This document shows positions 41,646 to 50,633 of a stretch of 64,000 bases of DNA, in pieces. A program made the translations under genes and the position numbers. The stretch is from Bacteroidales bacterium MB20-C3-3 (lineage in GTDB: Bacteria > Bacteroidota > Bacteroidia > Bacteroidales > UBA932). Every line of letters starts with the position of its first letter. Positions within the stretch are counted from its first letter, which is position 1. The stretch covers positions 1,984,001 through 2,048,000 of the forward strand of contig CP141202.1 in the NCBI GenBank assembly GCA_035609245.1, read 5' to 3'. The notes beneath the pieces were generated by a model. That model had not been told where the DNA came from. It saw only the letters and a program-made list of their open reading frames with translations, and made no database searches.

Positions 41646-42728
41646 ACTAAAAGCAGAATACGCCGATGCGGAAAAAGCACCTTGCTATTGCAACTACTTC
41701 GTCTGGATTATCAGGATGCTATTTACCTTAATTTTGACGATATAAGATTGTCAAATTTTGAAACCGGGGATTTTACTCGTCTTCATAGAGAAATCGAAAA
41801 AAGAGCAACTAAAGTGCTGTTCTTTGACGAAATTCAAATCATTGAGGGTTGGGAGAAATATATCAATCAACTTTTGCGAGAAGGTTACAAAGTATTTATC
41901 ACAGGTTCTAATGCATCCATGCCTAGTGTTGAGCTAGGAACACATCTGACAGGAAGACATCTTTCAATGGAATTGTTTCCGTTTTCTTATTCCGAGTTTA
42001 TACGATTTAAAAAACTTAATAACGAAGAATCGGCAGTTGCAGATTATTTGAAAGCGGGAGGAATACCCGAATACATCAAAAGCGGGATACCTACGGTTTT
42101 AAATACACTTGTGGATGATATATTGATGAGGGATATAGCTGTAAGACATTCTATCCGTGACATCGTTTCACTTCGTCAGTTAACAGCATACCTGATAACC
42201 AATATAGGAAACCTTGTTTCGGCAAATAAATTGGTAGGAATGTTCGACATCAAGTCTCCTGCTACATTCTTAGAGTATTTTTCATTCCTGAAAGATGCCT
42301 ACTTACTTGAATTTATGCCTTTATTCAGCCATTCTCTCAAAGTACAGGCTCGCAACCCGAAGAGGGTTTATGTAATGGATATGGGGCTATATACGGAAAA
42401 CTCAGTGTCAACAAGCGACAACATGGGAAGGCGTTTAGAGAATCTTATATTTTTACATCTTCGTCGAAAATACAAACAGGTTTTCTACTATAAAGATCGT
42501 GGCGAATGTGACTTTGTGGCTATGGAAAAGAATACCGTAAAAGAAGCTGTACAAGTATGCTTAACCGTAAACGATGAGAATTTCAACCGAGAGTATAATG
42601 GACTGTTAGAAGCTATGCAGAACCTCGGTCTTAACGAAGGCAGTATCATAACGCTTAACCAAAGCGATATGTTTGAAAAGGACGGCATGAGGGTTAAGAT
42701 GATACCCGCCCATGAATACATGCAATAA
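41646..42728 (+). pseudogene. 5'-truncated AAA_14/DUF4143 ATPase
   Basis: The frame opens after an in-frame TAA at 41643 and begins TKSRIRRCGKSTLLLQLLRL, so the Walker A core (RRCGKST) is present. The usual 30-35 residues before it, and the conserved Gly-Ile/Met-Arg lead-in, are missing. Downstream it is complete: TKVLFFDEIQIIEGWE (Walker B), FITGSNASM, FPFSYSEF, a DUF4143 domain and DRGECDFVAMEKN, a nuclease-like C-terminus. No ATG exists in this frame before Walker A; a TTG at 41682 would leave the motif out. It is probably inactive, or at best a partial protein of 348-361 residues. It follows the previous ATPase after 34 bases. Confidence 0.72.
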
Positions 42729-42840
42729 AAGAAAGATACGGCAAAAGGTTCAGCAAATAATGCAAACTCAGGATTTAAATCGTGTGAGTTTTCCAACCTA
42801 AGAAGATATAAAACGGAGACTATCAAATTAAAGTATCAAA

Positions 42841-44136
42841 TTAGACACAAAACACTGCATACAGTGGTACAGATTTAATATCGTTTTCAAAGCCGAAATT
42901 CTTCTTTGAAATTCTAATCGCATATTTCGATTTGTATTTCTCGGAAAAAACACCCAAACTTTTTGAACGATTGCGCCTGCCTTTTTTAACTTCAACAGGG
43001 ACTACCTTTCCGTCAATTTGAAGCACGAAATCAACCTCGGCCTTTCCGTCACTCTGCCAATAAAATAGATTATATCCTTTTGACATCAATGCCTGTGCCA
43101 CATAATTCTCGGTCATTGACCCCAAATAGGTGTTATCTTCATCGACGGTAGATAATATCGTCTGCAATGGCATATCTGAGCGCAAAGTAAGCATCCCTAT
43201 GTCACCCATGTAAAGCTTGAAATTCGACAGATCGACATAGGCATTTATCGGTATTAGTCCATGCTCAAGCTTCTGACATTTAAGTGCAATTCCGGCAAAA
43301 GTAAGCCATTCTATTGCCTCGCCGAAGATAGTGGCAGTACCTCCGCGCTGAACGACCTTGTACTGGAATTTCGTATTTTCTTTAGCTAACTGCGCCGGAA
43401 TCGAGTTGTAGCAAGCCCTGACCTTGATGCTTGTTGTAGGATCGGCATACTTAGCCATATCGGCAATATACTGATTGAGTATGTTATTCTGTATCTGTTG
43501 TGCCTTGATGAAGCTATTCGTTTCTACGAAACTTGCAACTGCGGCAGGCATACCGCCTACTATAAAATAGTGTTGATATTGCTCCAGAGCCAGCTGGTGC
43601 AGAGCATCCGGCATAGCTTCTGTCGTAGAATAATGTACCTTTATTTCGTCTGCAAGCTTCTCTTTGCCCATTGCCCAAAGAAACTCCTCAAAATCAAACG
43701 GATACATGGTCATTTCGTCAACCTTTCCCACAGGGTACGAGTACTTATGACGATTGACAGCCACGCCCAAAAGCGAACCTGCCGCAACGACATGATATTC
43801 CGGAGTCTGCTCGCAGAAATATTTTAAAGCTGTCAAAGCTCTTTCGCTAGCCTGAATCTCATCGAAAAAGATTAGAGTTTTTCCGGCGATTATTTCCTGA
43901 CCTTTTGCCGCCTCGGCAAATTGAATAATCTTTTGAGGGGACAATTCTGTTTCAAAATATTTATTCAACGCACTCTCAATCTCCAAATTAAGGTAAACGA
44001 CATTCTCAAATTGTTCTTTCCCGAACTGTTCCAAGATGTAAGTTTTACCCACCTGACGAGCGCCATTGACAACCAGCGGCATTCGATTTATGCTATTTTT
44101 CCACTTAACGAGAGAGGCGCTAATTTTACGTTTCAT
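42841..44136 (-). CDS. AAA_14/DUF4143 family ATPase
   Basis: 431 residues. Walker A is VVNGARQVGKTY (about 22-33), Walker B TLIFFDEIQASE, then HVVAAGSLLGVA and YPFDFEEFLWAMG typical of the family. The DUF4143 domain lies in the second half with VGGMPAAVASFVE. The C-terminus carries a PD-(D/E)xK-like nuclease pattern (AEVDFVLQIDGKVVPVEVKKG). The function of the family is unsettled. It has a full consensus promoter (44154-44184) and converges with the truncated relative at 41646, so three P-loop ATPases of related type share a 3.9-kb patch. Confidence 0.88.
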   Translation of the reverse strand: MKRKISASLVKWKNSINRMPLVVNGARQVGKTYILEQFGKEQFENVVYLNLEIESALNKYFETELSPQKIIQFAEAAKGQEIIAGKTLIFFDEIQASERALTALKYFCEQTPEYHVVAAGSLLGVAVNRHKYSYPVGKVDEMTMYPFDFEEFLWAMGKEKLADEIKVHYSTTEAMPDALHQLALEQYQHYFIVGGMPAAVASFVETNSFIKAQQIQNNILNQYIADMAKYADPTTSIKVRACYNSIPAQLAKENTKFQYKVVQRGGTATIFGEAIEWLTFAGIALKCQKLEHGLIPINAYVDLSNFKLYMGDIGMLTLRSDMPLQTILSTVDEDNTYLGSMTENYVAQALMSKGYNLFYWQSDGKAEVDFVLQIDGKVVPVEVKKGRRNRSKSLGVFSEKYKSKYAIRISKKNFGFENDIKSVPLYAVFCV

Positions 44137-44153
44137 CGTATTTTATATTTATG

Positions 44154-44184
44154 CAAACATACAAATACGTTCCGAAAAATCAAA
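44154..44184 (-). promoter_or_regulatory. Consensus promoter of the DUF4143 ATPase
   Basis: On the minus strand: TTTG (44181-44184), 19-base spacer, TATGTTTG (44154-44161), and ATG 18 bases downstream of the box. Confidence 0.72.
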
Positions 44185-44227
44185 AATATCTGATTAAATT
44201 AACCCAATCAGAATAGGTGAGTTGAAC

Positions 44228-45589
44228 TTAGAGAGTTATTGTCTTGCTTTTTCCCAGTACATGCTGACCATATCTGTACTGATAGAGACCAATGTGAAGC
44301 TTTTTCTTCTCTGATTTGACAGGAGATAATATAACAAAATCCATCTTAAGCGCATCTTGATCTATGGCTGCATTTTTGTCTCGAGTCTTTTCATCTTCCC
44401 ATGTACCTGAATTGACATATAGACACTCCTCCCCCTTACGATTAGTGTGGGTGTTAATCTTTGGAAGATGGGTGTGTCCAAAAATCACGACTCTTACATT
44501 TGACTCAGAATTTTTGAAGTATTGTCTCTCAGCCTGCAAATCTATGAATTCTGTAACAAGGCTGCCAACAATAGCACTATCAATATTTGTCATTTTGGGA
44601 ACATTATTATATCTCTCCCGTGCATCCCAGTTATCCTGAGTAAATAGCCCATTATATAAATTCATCTGGATTGAGCCGTCAGTTTCACTGTTTCTTGGCA
44701 TAATGTCATTTATAGAGTATGTCTTTGTGAATCCGCCTACATTGGTTTTAATAATTGGTTCACTAAAGCTGTCCTTTACATAAATGAGATTCTCAATTAC
44801 ATTTTTCCACAATTTATAGTAAATATGTTTGCTTTTTTGTTCCGAATCCCCCGGATGATTGAGTTTTACATCCGGTACCTTTGTAGCTGCCTCCTTGGTT
44901 GTTGGATTGGTAAATGAGTTGGCTGCGATTCTTGCAAAGAAGTAACCTGGAGGGAGAAAAGCCCCCGGAGCCTCGCTCTCATTTGCACCAGGTGTAATTG
45001 CACAGAAGAAGTCATATCTGTGACCGTGTTCAATGGCTATCTGAGGATAATCTTCCGGATAATATGTGCCTACTCCGTATTTGTCACCTTTGTCACGGGC
45101 CTGGTTTACTCCCGGCAATGCAATATTTACATTTTCCGGAAGGAATCCCATATCATGGTTACCCGGTATATATGTCAATTTTATCTTTCCATCTTTGATG
45201 ATTCCATTTAAAGCATCAAATACCCCTTGATTTGCCGTTACAGTTTTTCTTATAAAGTCTGCCTGAGAACCACCTCCATATGTATCTGTACGAGTAGGGA
45301 TATACCAGTCATCAAACATATCTCCACCAATAACCAGCTCTTTTACAGTAGCGGATGAGCGAACATCAGTTAGAAATTCCTCAAGTCGTGCAAGATGTTT
45401 CACATTTTCAGAGTAAGCCAGGTCATTACCAAGATGCAGGTCGCTTATTACTACAATTTTATCTCTTGCGTTATTACTGCTCTCAAAAAGGATGTCAAAT
45501 GGATTCAGGACAACCGGGTCTGTTTTTGTGCAATTTGCAAAAAACAGGATGAGTACAATCAAAATAAGTGGAAAATTGATGTTTCGCAT
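44228..45589 (-). CDS. Metallophosphoesterase lipoprotein
   Basis: 453 residues from ATG 45589, which gives a proper lipoprotein signal (FFANC, Cys about 19); longer in-frame starts only add non-signal sequence. Calcineurin-like motifs are complete: ISDLHLGND (D, H), GGDMFDDW (D), PGNHDMGF (N, H), EHGHRYDFF (H) and FGHTHLP (H, H). The long insert between the fourth and last blocks, rich in Asn and Thr, is unusual. It is probably a periplasmic phosphatase or phosphodiesterase; the substrate is unknown. It diverges from the AraC regulator at 45749, which may control it. Confidence 0.87.
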   Translation of the reverse strand: MRNINFPLILIVLILFFANCTKTDPVVLNPFDILFESSNNARDKIVVISDLHLGNDLAYSENVKHLARLEEFLTDVRSSATVKELVIGGDMFDDWYIPTRTDTYGGGSQADFIRKTVTANQGVFDALNGIIKDGKIKLTYIPGNHDMGFLPENVNIALPGVNQARDKGDKYGVGTYYPEDYPQIAIEHGHRYDFFCAITPGANESEAPGAFLPPGYFFARIAANSFTNPTTKEAATKVPDVKLNHPGDSEQKSKHIYYKLWKNVIENLIYVKDSFSEPIIKTNVGGFTKTYSINDIMPRNSETDGSIQMNLYNGLFTQDNWDARERYNNVPKMTNIDSAIVGSLVTEFIDLQAERQYFKNSESNVRVVIFGHTHLPKINTHTNRKGEECLYVNSGTWEDEKTRDKNAAIDQDALKMDFVILSPVKSEKKKLHIGLYQYRYGQHVLGKSKTITL

Positions 45590-45628
45590 TTTCAGAGTAA
45601 TTATAAGTTTATTTGTATTTTTATTATG

Positions 45629-45636
45629 CAAATCTA
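45629..45636 (-). promoter_or_regulatory. -7 box (TAGATTTG) for the metallophosphoesterase
   Basis: Minus-strand TAGATTTG lies 39 bases before the ATG; no clear -33 element is found. Confidence 0.4.
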
Positions 45637-45690
45637 ACGAAATGCACACCTGTGCTTGTTCCGTATTTACAAAACACATGTTTCATTTAT

Positions 45691-45720
45691 ACAATTATGG
45701 CATTAATTGTTGTAAATTTG
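45691..45720 (+). promoter_or_regulatory. Dyad ACAATTA-N6-TAATTGT beside a TAAATTTG box
   Basis: A perfect seven-base inverted repeat (45691-45697 with 45704-45710) ends two bases before TAAATTTG (45713-45720), in the position of the -33 region of the AraC regulator gene. It is a candidate autoregulatory operator. Confidence 0.45.
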
Positions 45721-45748
45721 CTTAACCTGAACATTATTTATAGCATAA

Positions 45749-46816
45749 ATGGAGTATTTATATATAGCAACAGTATTTGCCGGTGCCCTTGTCTGTTTGT
45801 TAGCCTCTGTTTTACTATTTCTTCGCCGCAAAGCCGGAGGAAGGTCTCGGATTATACTTGCTGTAATAGTATTCTTTTCTGTACTCAACTATATAACCAG
45901 ATTCATTGATTTATGCAGAGGAGAGGTGCCGGAATTTATTGTTTCAGCTGATATGCTGCTGCTGGCAAATTTTATGGTAATCTCATATATTATGTATCCT
46001 GTTGAGGTAATCTCTCCCGGATGGCTGAATTTTCGCAGGATAATTGGATTGTACTCAGTCTGGCTGTTTTTTGTATTTGTATATGTTATCACCCTTGTGG
46101 CAGGAGTAAATTACACTCAATACGCCTCTGTATTGGATATGTTTCAAGATGCCGGAAAGTTTGATGTGTGGTTTAGATTGATAATGACGGCTTTAATTAT
46201 TGCTCCCCTCTTTTTTGTCTTTTTTATACATCGTTCAACCAGATACAATAATAGTGACCTTGCCTGGCTTAAGAGGTACTCATCTGTATTGTTTATTAAT
46301 ATTGTTGCTTATCTGAGTGTCCTTTTCTTTAATCATCAGATACTACATATTGTCTATTACTACCTTAGTGTAGGCTGCAGTCTCTATATTGTATATATGG
46401 AACTGTTTGACCGGTTAATTAGCAGCTCTTTAACAGAGATCAGCACTAAAGAAAAATCTTTAAAACCACAGCATGTTCAGGAGATAAAGAATAGTGCCCT
46501 TACAGATAAGCTTGATTCATATATGAAGAAAAACAATGCGTGGAGAGATCCTAATCTGACTTTAAACATGCTGGCTTCTGAACTCTGCACCAACCGTACC
46601 ACGCTTGCATCAGTTATGCGTCAAAATGGAATTGAAAACTATACAAATTATATTAACAGGCTCCGTATTGAAGATTTCCGGAATCAGATAGAATCCGGAA
46701 ATTTTCAGAATTATCAGGATGCTTTCTTCTATGTTGGATTTCGCTCTCGCAGCACTGCGTTAAGAAATTTCAGGCAGTTTACCGGAATGACTCCGTCAGA
46801 GTTTTATAGTACTTAA
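45749..46816 (+). CDS. Membrane-anchored AraC-family regulator
   Basis: 355 residues. Six or seven hydrophobic helices fill residues 5-225 (first helix YIATVFAGALVCLLASVLLF), followed by an AraC helix-turn-helix at about 250-350: LTLNMLASELCTNRTTLASVMR, then the second module with DAFFYVGFRSRSTALRNFRQFTGMTPSEFY. It shares its plan with the gene at 10622 but little sequence outside the HTH. The regulated genes are unknown; the divergent metallophosphoesterase and the convergent TonB-dependent receptor are candidates by position. Confidence 0.83.
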   Translation: MEYLYIATVFAGALVCLLASVLLFLRRKAGGRSRIILAVIVFFSVLNYITRFIDLCRGEVPEFIVSADMLLLANFMVISYIMYPVEVISPGWLNFRRIIGLYSVWLFFVFVYVITLVAGVNYTQYASVLDMFQDAGKFDVWFRLIMTALIIAPLFFVFFIHRSTRYNNSDLAWLKRYSSVLFINIVAYLSVLFFNHQILHIVYYYLSVGCSLYIVYMELFDRLISSSLTEISTKEKSLKPQHVQEIKNSALTDKLDSYMKKNNAWRDPNLTLNMLASELCTNRTTLASVMRQNGIENYTNYINRLRIEDFRNQIESGNFQNYQDAFFYVGFRSRSTALRNFRQFTGMTPSEFYST

Positions 46817-46824
46817 TCTGATTA

Positions 46825-49287
46825 TTATTTTGCAGCCTGAGAAGAGGATGTTTGCTTGTCACCACTTAATCTGTCGTCATTTACATTTCTCCTGGCCTTT
46901 TTAACGACAGCCTGAAACTTCCCGAATCTCCAGACAATACTTAGCGTGGCAGCTCTTTGATATGTAATGCTCCTTGCGTGCATTCTGTATGTGATATCTT
47001 CCGAATCAAATTTGTATGTTTTTGTCTTGCTGAATGGCTCTGATAGATTTAAGGCAATCGTAAGTTTGTCGTTAAGAAACTTCTGACTAAAACCAAACGA
47101 GGTTGAGGAGTTTACCGGATATCTGGACTGGAGTGTTATATTACTTCTGAATAAAAATGCATTTGCGTTAAATGACCCACCTTTCCACAAAGTGAGATTG
47201 ACTCCACCACCACCGGTATAGCCGAATCCGCTATTGCTGAGATTTAGTTCACCGGAAGAAATTACCGAGTATACAACAGAACCATTTAGAAAAATATTGA
47301 GTTTGCTACCTGCTCTGTATGAATAATTGAGATTAAGTGTGTAGTTCCTGTTTCTCCCTATGTTTTCGTATGTAGAGATGCTAACACCATTTTCGTTTAC
47401 TCTTCTGATATTTTCAATATTGTTTCTTGTAAAATCCGCACCAAGTGTAACCCCAAGATTCCAGCTAAGAGAGGCTTTCATATAACTTATACTAAGAGCA
47501 TCTCTCTTTACACTTTTCAGATCCGGATTACCGTAAGAGATACTCATTGGGTTTGAGTCATTGATATAGGGGTTCAGATAGTTAATACCGGGTCTGTTTA
47601 CTCTTTGTGTGTATGAAAAAGAAAAAATATGACCTCCGTTCTCCATATATGAAATATTGAGATAGGGAACTACATCAAACTGCTTGTTTGTAAAATATGT
47701 ATTTCCGCTTGTACTCTTAGATATCCCATCATTTAGAGTGTATTCTGCCCTGAATCCGCCCTTAAGGGTAAGCTTCTTAAATTTATATGTATACCCTCCA
47801 TAAAGACTTCCTATGTGTTGGTCATAATCCAGATCATTTACTCTGGTGTAATCATATCTCCAGCTATTTGAAGATTCATCATATATTTTAATCTTAGTGT
47901 CAGAGAAATTCTGTCTAAGTGTATATTTTACACCTGTCTCAATAAAATGGGCTTTAGTTATTGGATTGTAATAGTCTGCCTGGAAGGCGTGCTCTATTCC
48001 ATATGCATTGTTAAAAGAGTTCTGCTCATATCCCTCATAATCCAGAATTGGATTGATAATACTTTCAACTTTAGTGTTCATTGGACTCCAGTCTGCACTG
48101 TAACTAATTGTCAAAGACTTTTCAGGTTTTTTGAAGTTCTTCTGCCATGATATAACACCAGAGCCGGTTCCAAACTGATTATCAGTATTTGTTATATTAT
48201 CATATTTTCTGGTTAAGAGCCCCGCTGAATTATATGCTGAAAACAGAGAACTTCCTGTATTTATTGCATTTCCAAGGTATCCCCATCCGGTTAAAGTTAT
48301 AAGATTAAGCGAATCAATTTCATAGCTCGCATCCATAGAGAGATATGATACTCTGTTTTTAAGATCAGAGGTCCCGGCAGTTAAAGATTTTCTGAACTCC
48401 TCACTGAGAAAATTCTCAGAATCCATATATGAACCATTACGCTTCATCACAATATTACCATGGAAGAGGTTTGTGCTTATTGCGAATTTTCCTGCCTGTG
48501 CCGAAATATATCCGCCTCCGGTGTATCCACCTCTTGTGTTAACCGATGCGCTTACGCTCCCGTTATAACCATTGTTGCTTCGCCTGTTTGTGATGATATT
48601 AATAATACCGGTAATCCCCTCGGCATCATACCTTACAGGGGGATTTGTAATAATCTCTACTGATTTTATTGCACTTGCAGGAAGTGCCTGAATTGCCTCT
48701 TTGAAATTTTTTGCAAGTACTCCTGTCGAGCGCCCGTTAACCAGAACTTTAAAACTCTTCTCTCCATTAAGTCTAACCTCATTCTCCCCATCGATGCTGA
48801 GCATTGGAACCTTTCTGAGAATTTCGGCTGCTGTACTTGAGGCGGTCTGAGGATCAGAGTCAAAGTTATATGTAATTTTATCAGCTTCTGCCTTAATAAG
48901 CGGCCTCACCCCTGTAACTGTTACCTCTCCAAGCTCAAGCCCCTCAGTTAACAGGAACTCCCCGGCGTCAAATCTTCTCTCGCTTCCATCAGCAGCGATA
49001 AACTTTTTGGTTGTTGAATAACCAAGCATTGACGCAATTATTGAGTATCTCCCTGGAACAATATCACTGAACAGGAATCTCCCGTCAGCACCACCAGCAA
49101 CTGCTGAAACAATTTTCATTGAATCAGAGATAAGAACAACAGTAGGGTATTCAAGTGATTTGTTTGATAAAGAGTCTTTTACATATCCACTTATGGATAT
49201 TGTCTGATTAATTTTATTTTGAGAAAAAGCCTGTGTCCGGATTATTACAATAAAGAACAAAGCAAGCAGTATTCTTACCCTTGTCAT
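46825..49287 (-). CDS. TonB-dependent receptor-type outer-membrane protein (OMP_b-brl_3)
   Basis: 820 residues. Signal peptide (to about 22), then a carboxypeptidase-like regulatory domain (about 28-120: SISGYVKDSLSNKSLEYPTV, GGADGRFLFSDIVPGRYSII), a TonB plug-like domain (about 120-230: EILRKVPMLSIDGENEVRLNG, VLVNGRSTGVL, IKSVEIITNPPVRYDAEG) and a 14-strand-type OMP_b-brl_3 barrel to the C-terminus. The family is widespread in Bacteroidetes; substrates are generally unknown. No SusD-like partner is adjacent, so it is not a classical glycan utilisation pair. A -7 box TAGATTTG (minus strand, 49321-49328) lies 33 bases before the ATG. Confidence 0.88.
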   Translation of the reverse strand: MTRVRILLALFFIVIIRTQAFSQNKINQTISISGYVKDSLSNKSLEYPTVVLISDSMKIVSAVAGGADGRFLFSDIVPGRYSIIASMLGYSTTKKFIAADGSERRFDAGEFLLTEGLELGEVTVTGVRPLIKAEADKITYNFDSDPQTASSTAAEILRKVPMLSIDGENEVRLNGEKSFKVLVNGRSTGVLAKNFKEAIQALPASAIKSVEIITNPPVRYDAEGITGIINIITNRRSNNGYNGSVSASVNTRGGYTGGGYISAQAGKFAISTNLFHGNIVMKRNGSYMDSENFLSEEFRKSLTAGTSDLKNRVSYLSMDASYEIDSLNLITLTGWGYLGNAINTGSSLFSAYNSAGLLTRKYDNITNTDNQFGTGSGVISWQKNFKKPEKSLTISYSADWSPMNTKVESIINPILDYEGYEQNSFNNAYGIEHAFQADYYNPITKAHFIETGVKYTLRQNFSDTKIKIYDESSNSWRYDYTRVNDLDYDQHIGSLYGGYTYKFKKLTLKGGFRAEYTLNDGISKSTSGNTYFTNKQFDVVPYLNISYMENGGHIFSFSYTQRVNRPGINYLNPYINDSNPMSISYGNPDLKSVKRDALSISYMKASLSWNLGVTLGADFTRNNIENIRRVNENGVSISTYENIGRNRNYTLNLNYSYRAGSKLNIFLNGSVVYSVISSGELNLSNSGFGYTGGGGVNLTLWKGGSFNANAFLFRSNITLQSRYPVNSSTSFGFSQKFLNDKLTIALNLSEPFSKTKTYKFDSEDITYRMHARSITYQRAATLSIVWRFGKFQAVVKKARRNVNDDRLSGDKQTSSSQAAK

Positions 49288-49430
49288 TTAATAAAAGAAG
49301 TTTTGTGTTTAGCTAAAAAACAAATCTAACCACAATATCCTCTCATTGTACACTTTGAGCTAAAAAATATATAGTTTTTGTAAAAAAATAACTAATTTCA
49401 AAATCGATTGTTATACATAAAAAACTAATT

Positions 49431-50054
49431 ATGATGAAACGAATTCTAACATTATTAACTGTTGTTGCTTTATTCACTTTTGTATCAAAAGCCGGTCACT
49501 CACAGGTAAGGTACAATATTCAGGCAGGTGTTAATTTTAGTACTCTTACAAATAATTTATTACCAAATACCTCTTCAAAAACTGGGTTTAGGGCAGGTTT
49601 AGGAATAAACTATAACTTTTCAGACTTTTTCTCAGTTGATCCTTCTTTGCTTATTGTATCAAAAGGATTTAAACAATCTGATATAAATCTTAGTGTAAAT
49701 CCAATATATCTGCAGTTACCCGTTAATTTTACGATTAATCTTCCATTGACAAGGGATATTAAGATTCTTATTGGCGCAGGACCTTATGTTGCTTATGGTA
49801 TCGGAGGCAGTGGATCAATTGGTCTCTCTTCCGGGGAAACTCTAATTGATGCTAAAATGTTTACTAATGAATCTGTTTTTACATACTACAATAAATTTGA
49901 TGCAGGATTGAACTCATCTGTAGGGATAGCCTTCGGAGATATTGTTTTATCTCTTGGAGGAGAGTGGGGTTTCTTAAAAGTTAATGACTATGAGCTAAAT
50001 AACAAGCAACATTTAAACAATAGTTATTATATTTCTCTATCATATAAATTTTAA
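49431..50054 (+). CDS. Small outer-membrane beta-barrel protein (porin family)
   Basis: 207 residues with a signal peptide (to about 24, SKAGHSQ). The mature part alternates hydrophobic and polar residues in about eight strands: YNIQAGVNFSTL, GFRAGLGINYNF, FFSVDPSLLIVSKGF, IKILIGAGPYVAYGIGG and a terminal SYYISLSYKF ending in Phe, as in OMP_b-brl_2 proteins. Function unknown. The ATG is doubled (ATGATG at 49431), so the start may be three bases later. It lies 12 bases before the glutathione peroxidase gene and may be co-transcribed with it. Confidence 0.82.
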   Translation: MMKRILTLLTVVALFTFVSKAGHSQVRYNIQAGVNFSTLTNNLLPNTSSKTGFRAGLGINYNFSDFFSVDPSLLIVSKGFKQSDINLSVNPIYLQLPVNFTINLPLTRDIKILIGAGPYVAYGIGGSGSIGLSSGETLIDAKMFTNESVFTYYNKFDAGLNSSVGIAFGDIVLSLGGEWGFLKVNDYELNNKQHLNNSYYISLSYKF

Positions 50055-50066
50055 TTAAACAAATAA

Positions 50067-50624
50067 ATGAATAAAATATTTTCACTTTTAATTTCAGCAT
50101 TTATTCTGATGCTCCCATACGGAGTTACTGCACAGGATAAAAAAGCAGCTCCTCAGCAGGATTTTTATAAGCTTAGTTTTAAAACAATAACAGGGGAGAA
50201 GTTTGACTTTTCAACACTAAAAGGTAAGAAGGTACTTATAGTAAATACAGCCTCCAAGTGTGGATATACTCCGCAATTTAAAGAGCTGGAAGATCTGCAC
50301 AAAAAATATGGAAACAATCTGGTAATACTGGGATTTCCATCAAATGATTTTATGAATCAGGATCCGGGATCAAATGAAGAGATTCTGACCTTCTGCCAGG
50401 AGAACTACGGAGTCACTTTTACAATGATGGATAAATCATCAGTTAAGGGTGATAAGAAAAACAATGTATATAAATGGTTAACAGAGAAATCAGGTAACGG
50501 ATGGAATGATAAGGAGCCTGGATGGAATTTTAATAAATATTTGGTTGACGAAAACGGAGCTCTTGTTGAGCATTACTCATCAAAAGTAAAACCTATGTCT
50601 GATGAGATTATCTCAAAACTTTAG
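50067..50624 (+). CDS. Exported glutathione peroxidase-like protein
   Basis: 185 residues: signal peptide (to about 23, GVTAQ), then a thioredoxin-fold peroxidase. The catalytic residue is Cys65 in NTASKCGYTPQ, not selenocysteine. Trp of the triad is in GWNFNKYLVDENG. The usual Gln of the FPxNQF motif is replaced by Asp94 in GFPSNDFMNQDPG. It lacks a dimer-interface loop, as in thioredoxin-dependent bacterial forms. It probably reduces peroxides in the periplasm, with an electron donor not evident here. Confidence 0.9.
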   Translation: MNKIFSLLISAFILMLPYGVTAQDKKAAPQQDFYKLSFKTITGEKFDFSTLKGKKVLIVNTASKCGYTPQFKELEDLHKKYGNNLVILGFPSNDFMNQDPGSNEEILTFCQENYGVTFTMMDKSSVKGDKKNNVYKWLTEKSGNGWNDKEPGWNFNKYLVDENGALVEHYSSKVKPMSDEIISKL

Positions 50625-50633
50625 ATAAATATT

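Noticed and set aside
39970-44227. A repeat of the tRNA-Phe 3' end marking an integrated element.
   Set aside because: I looked for a second copy of GGTTCGATTCCTGGTGGCAC downstream of the ATPase genes and found none; no integrase gene is present either.
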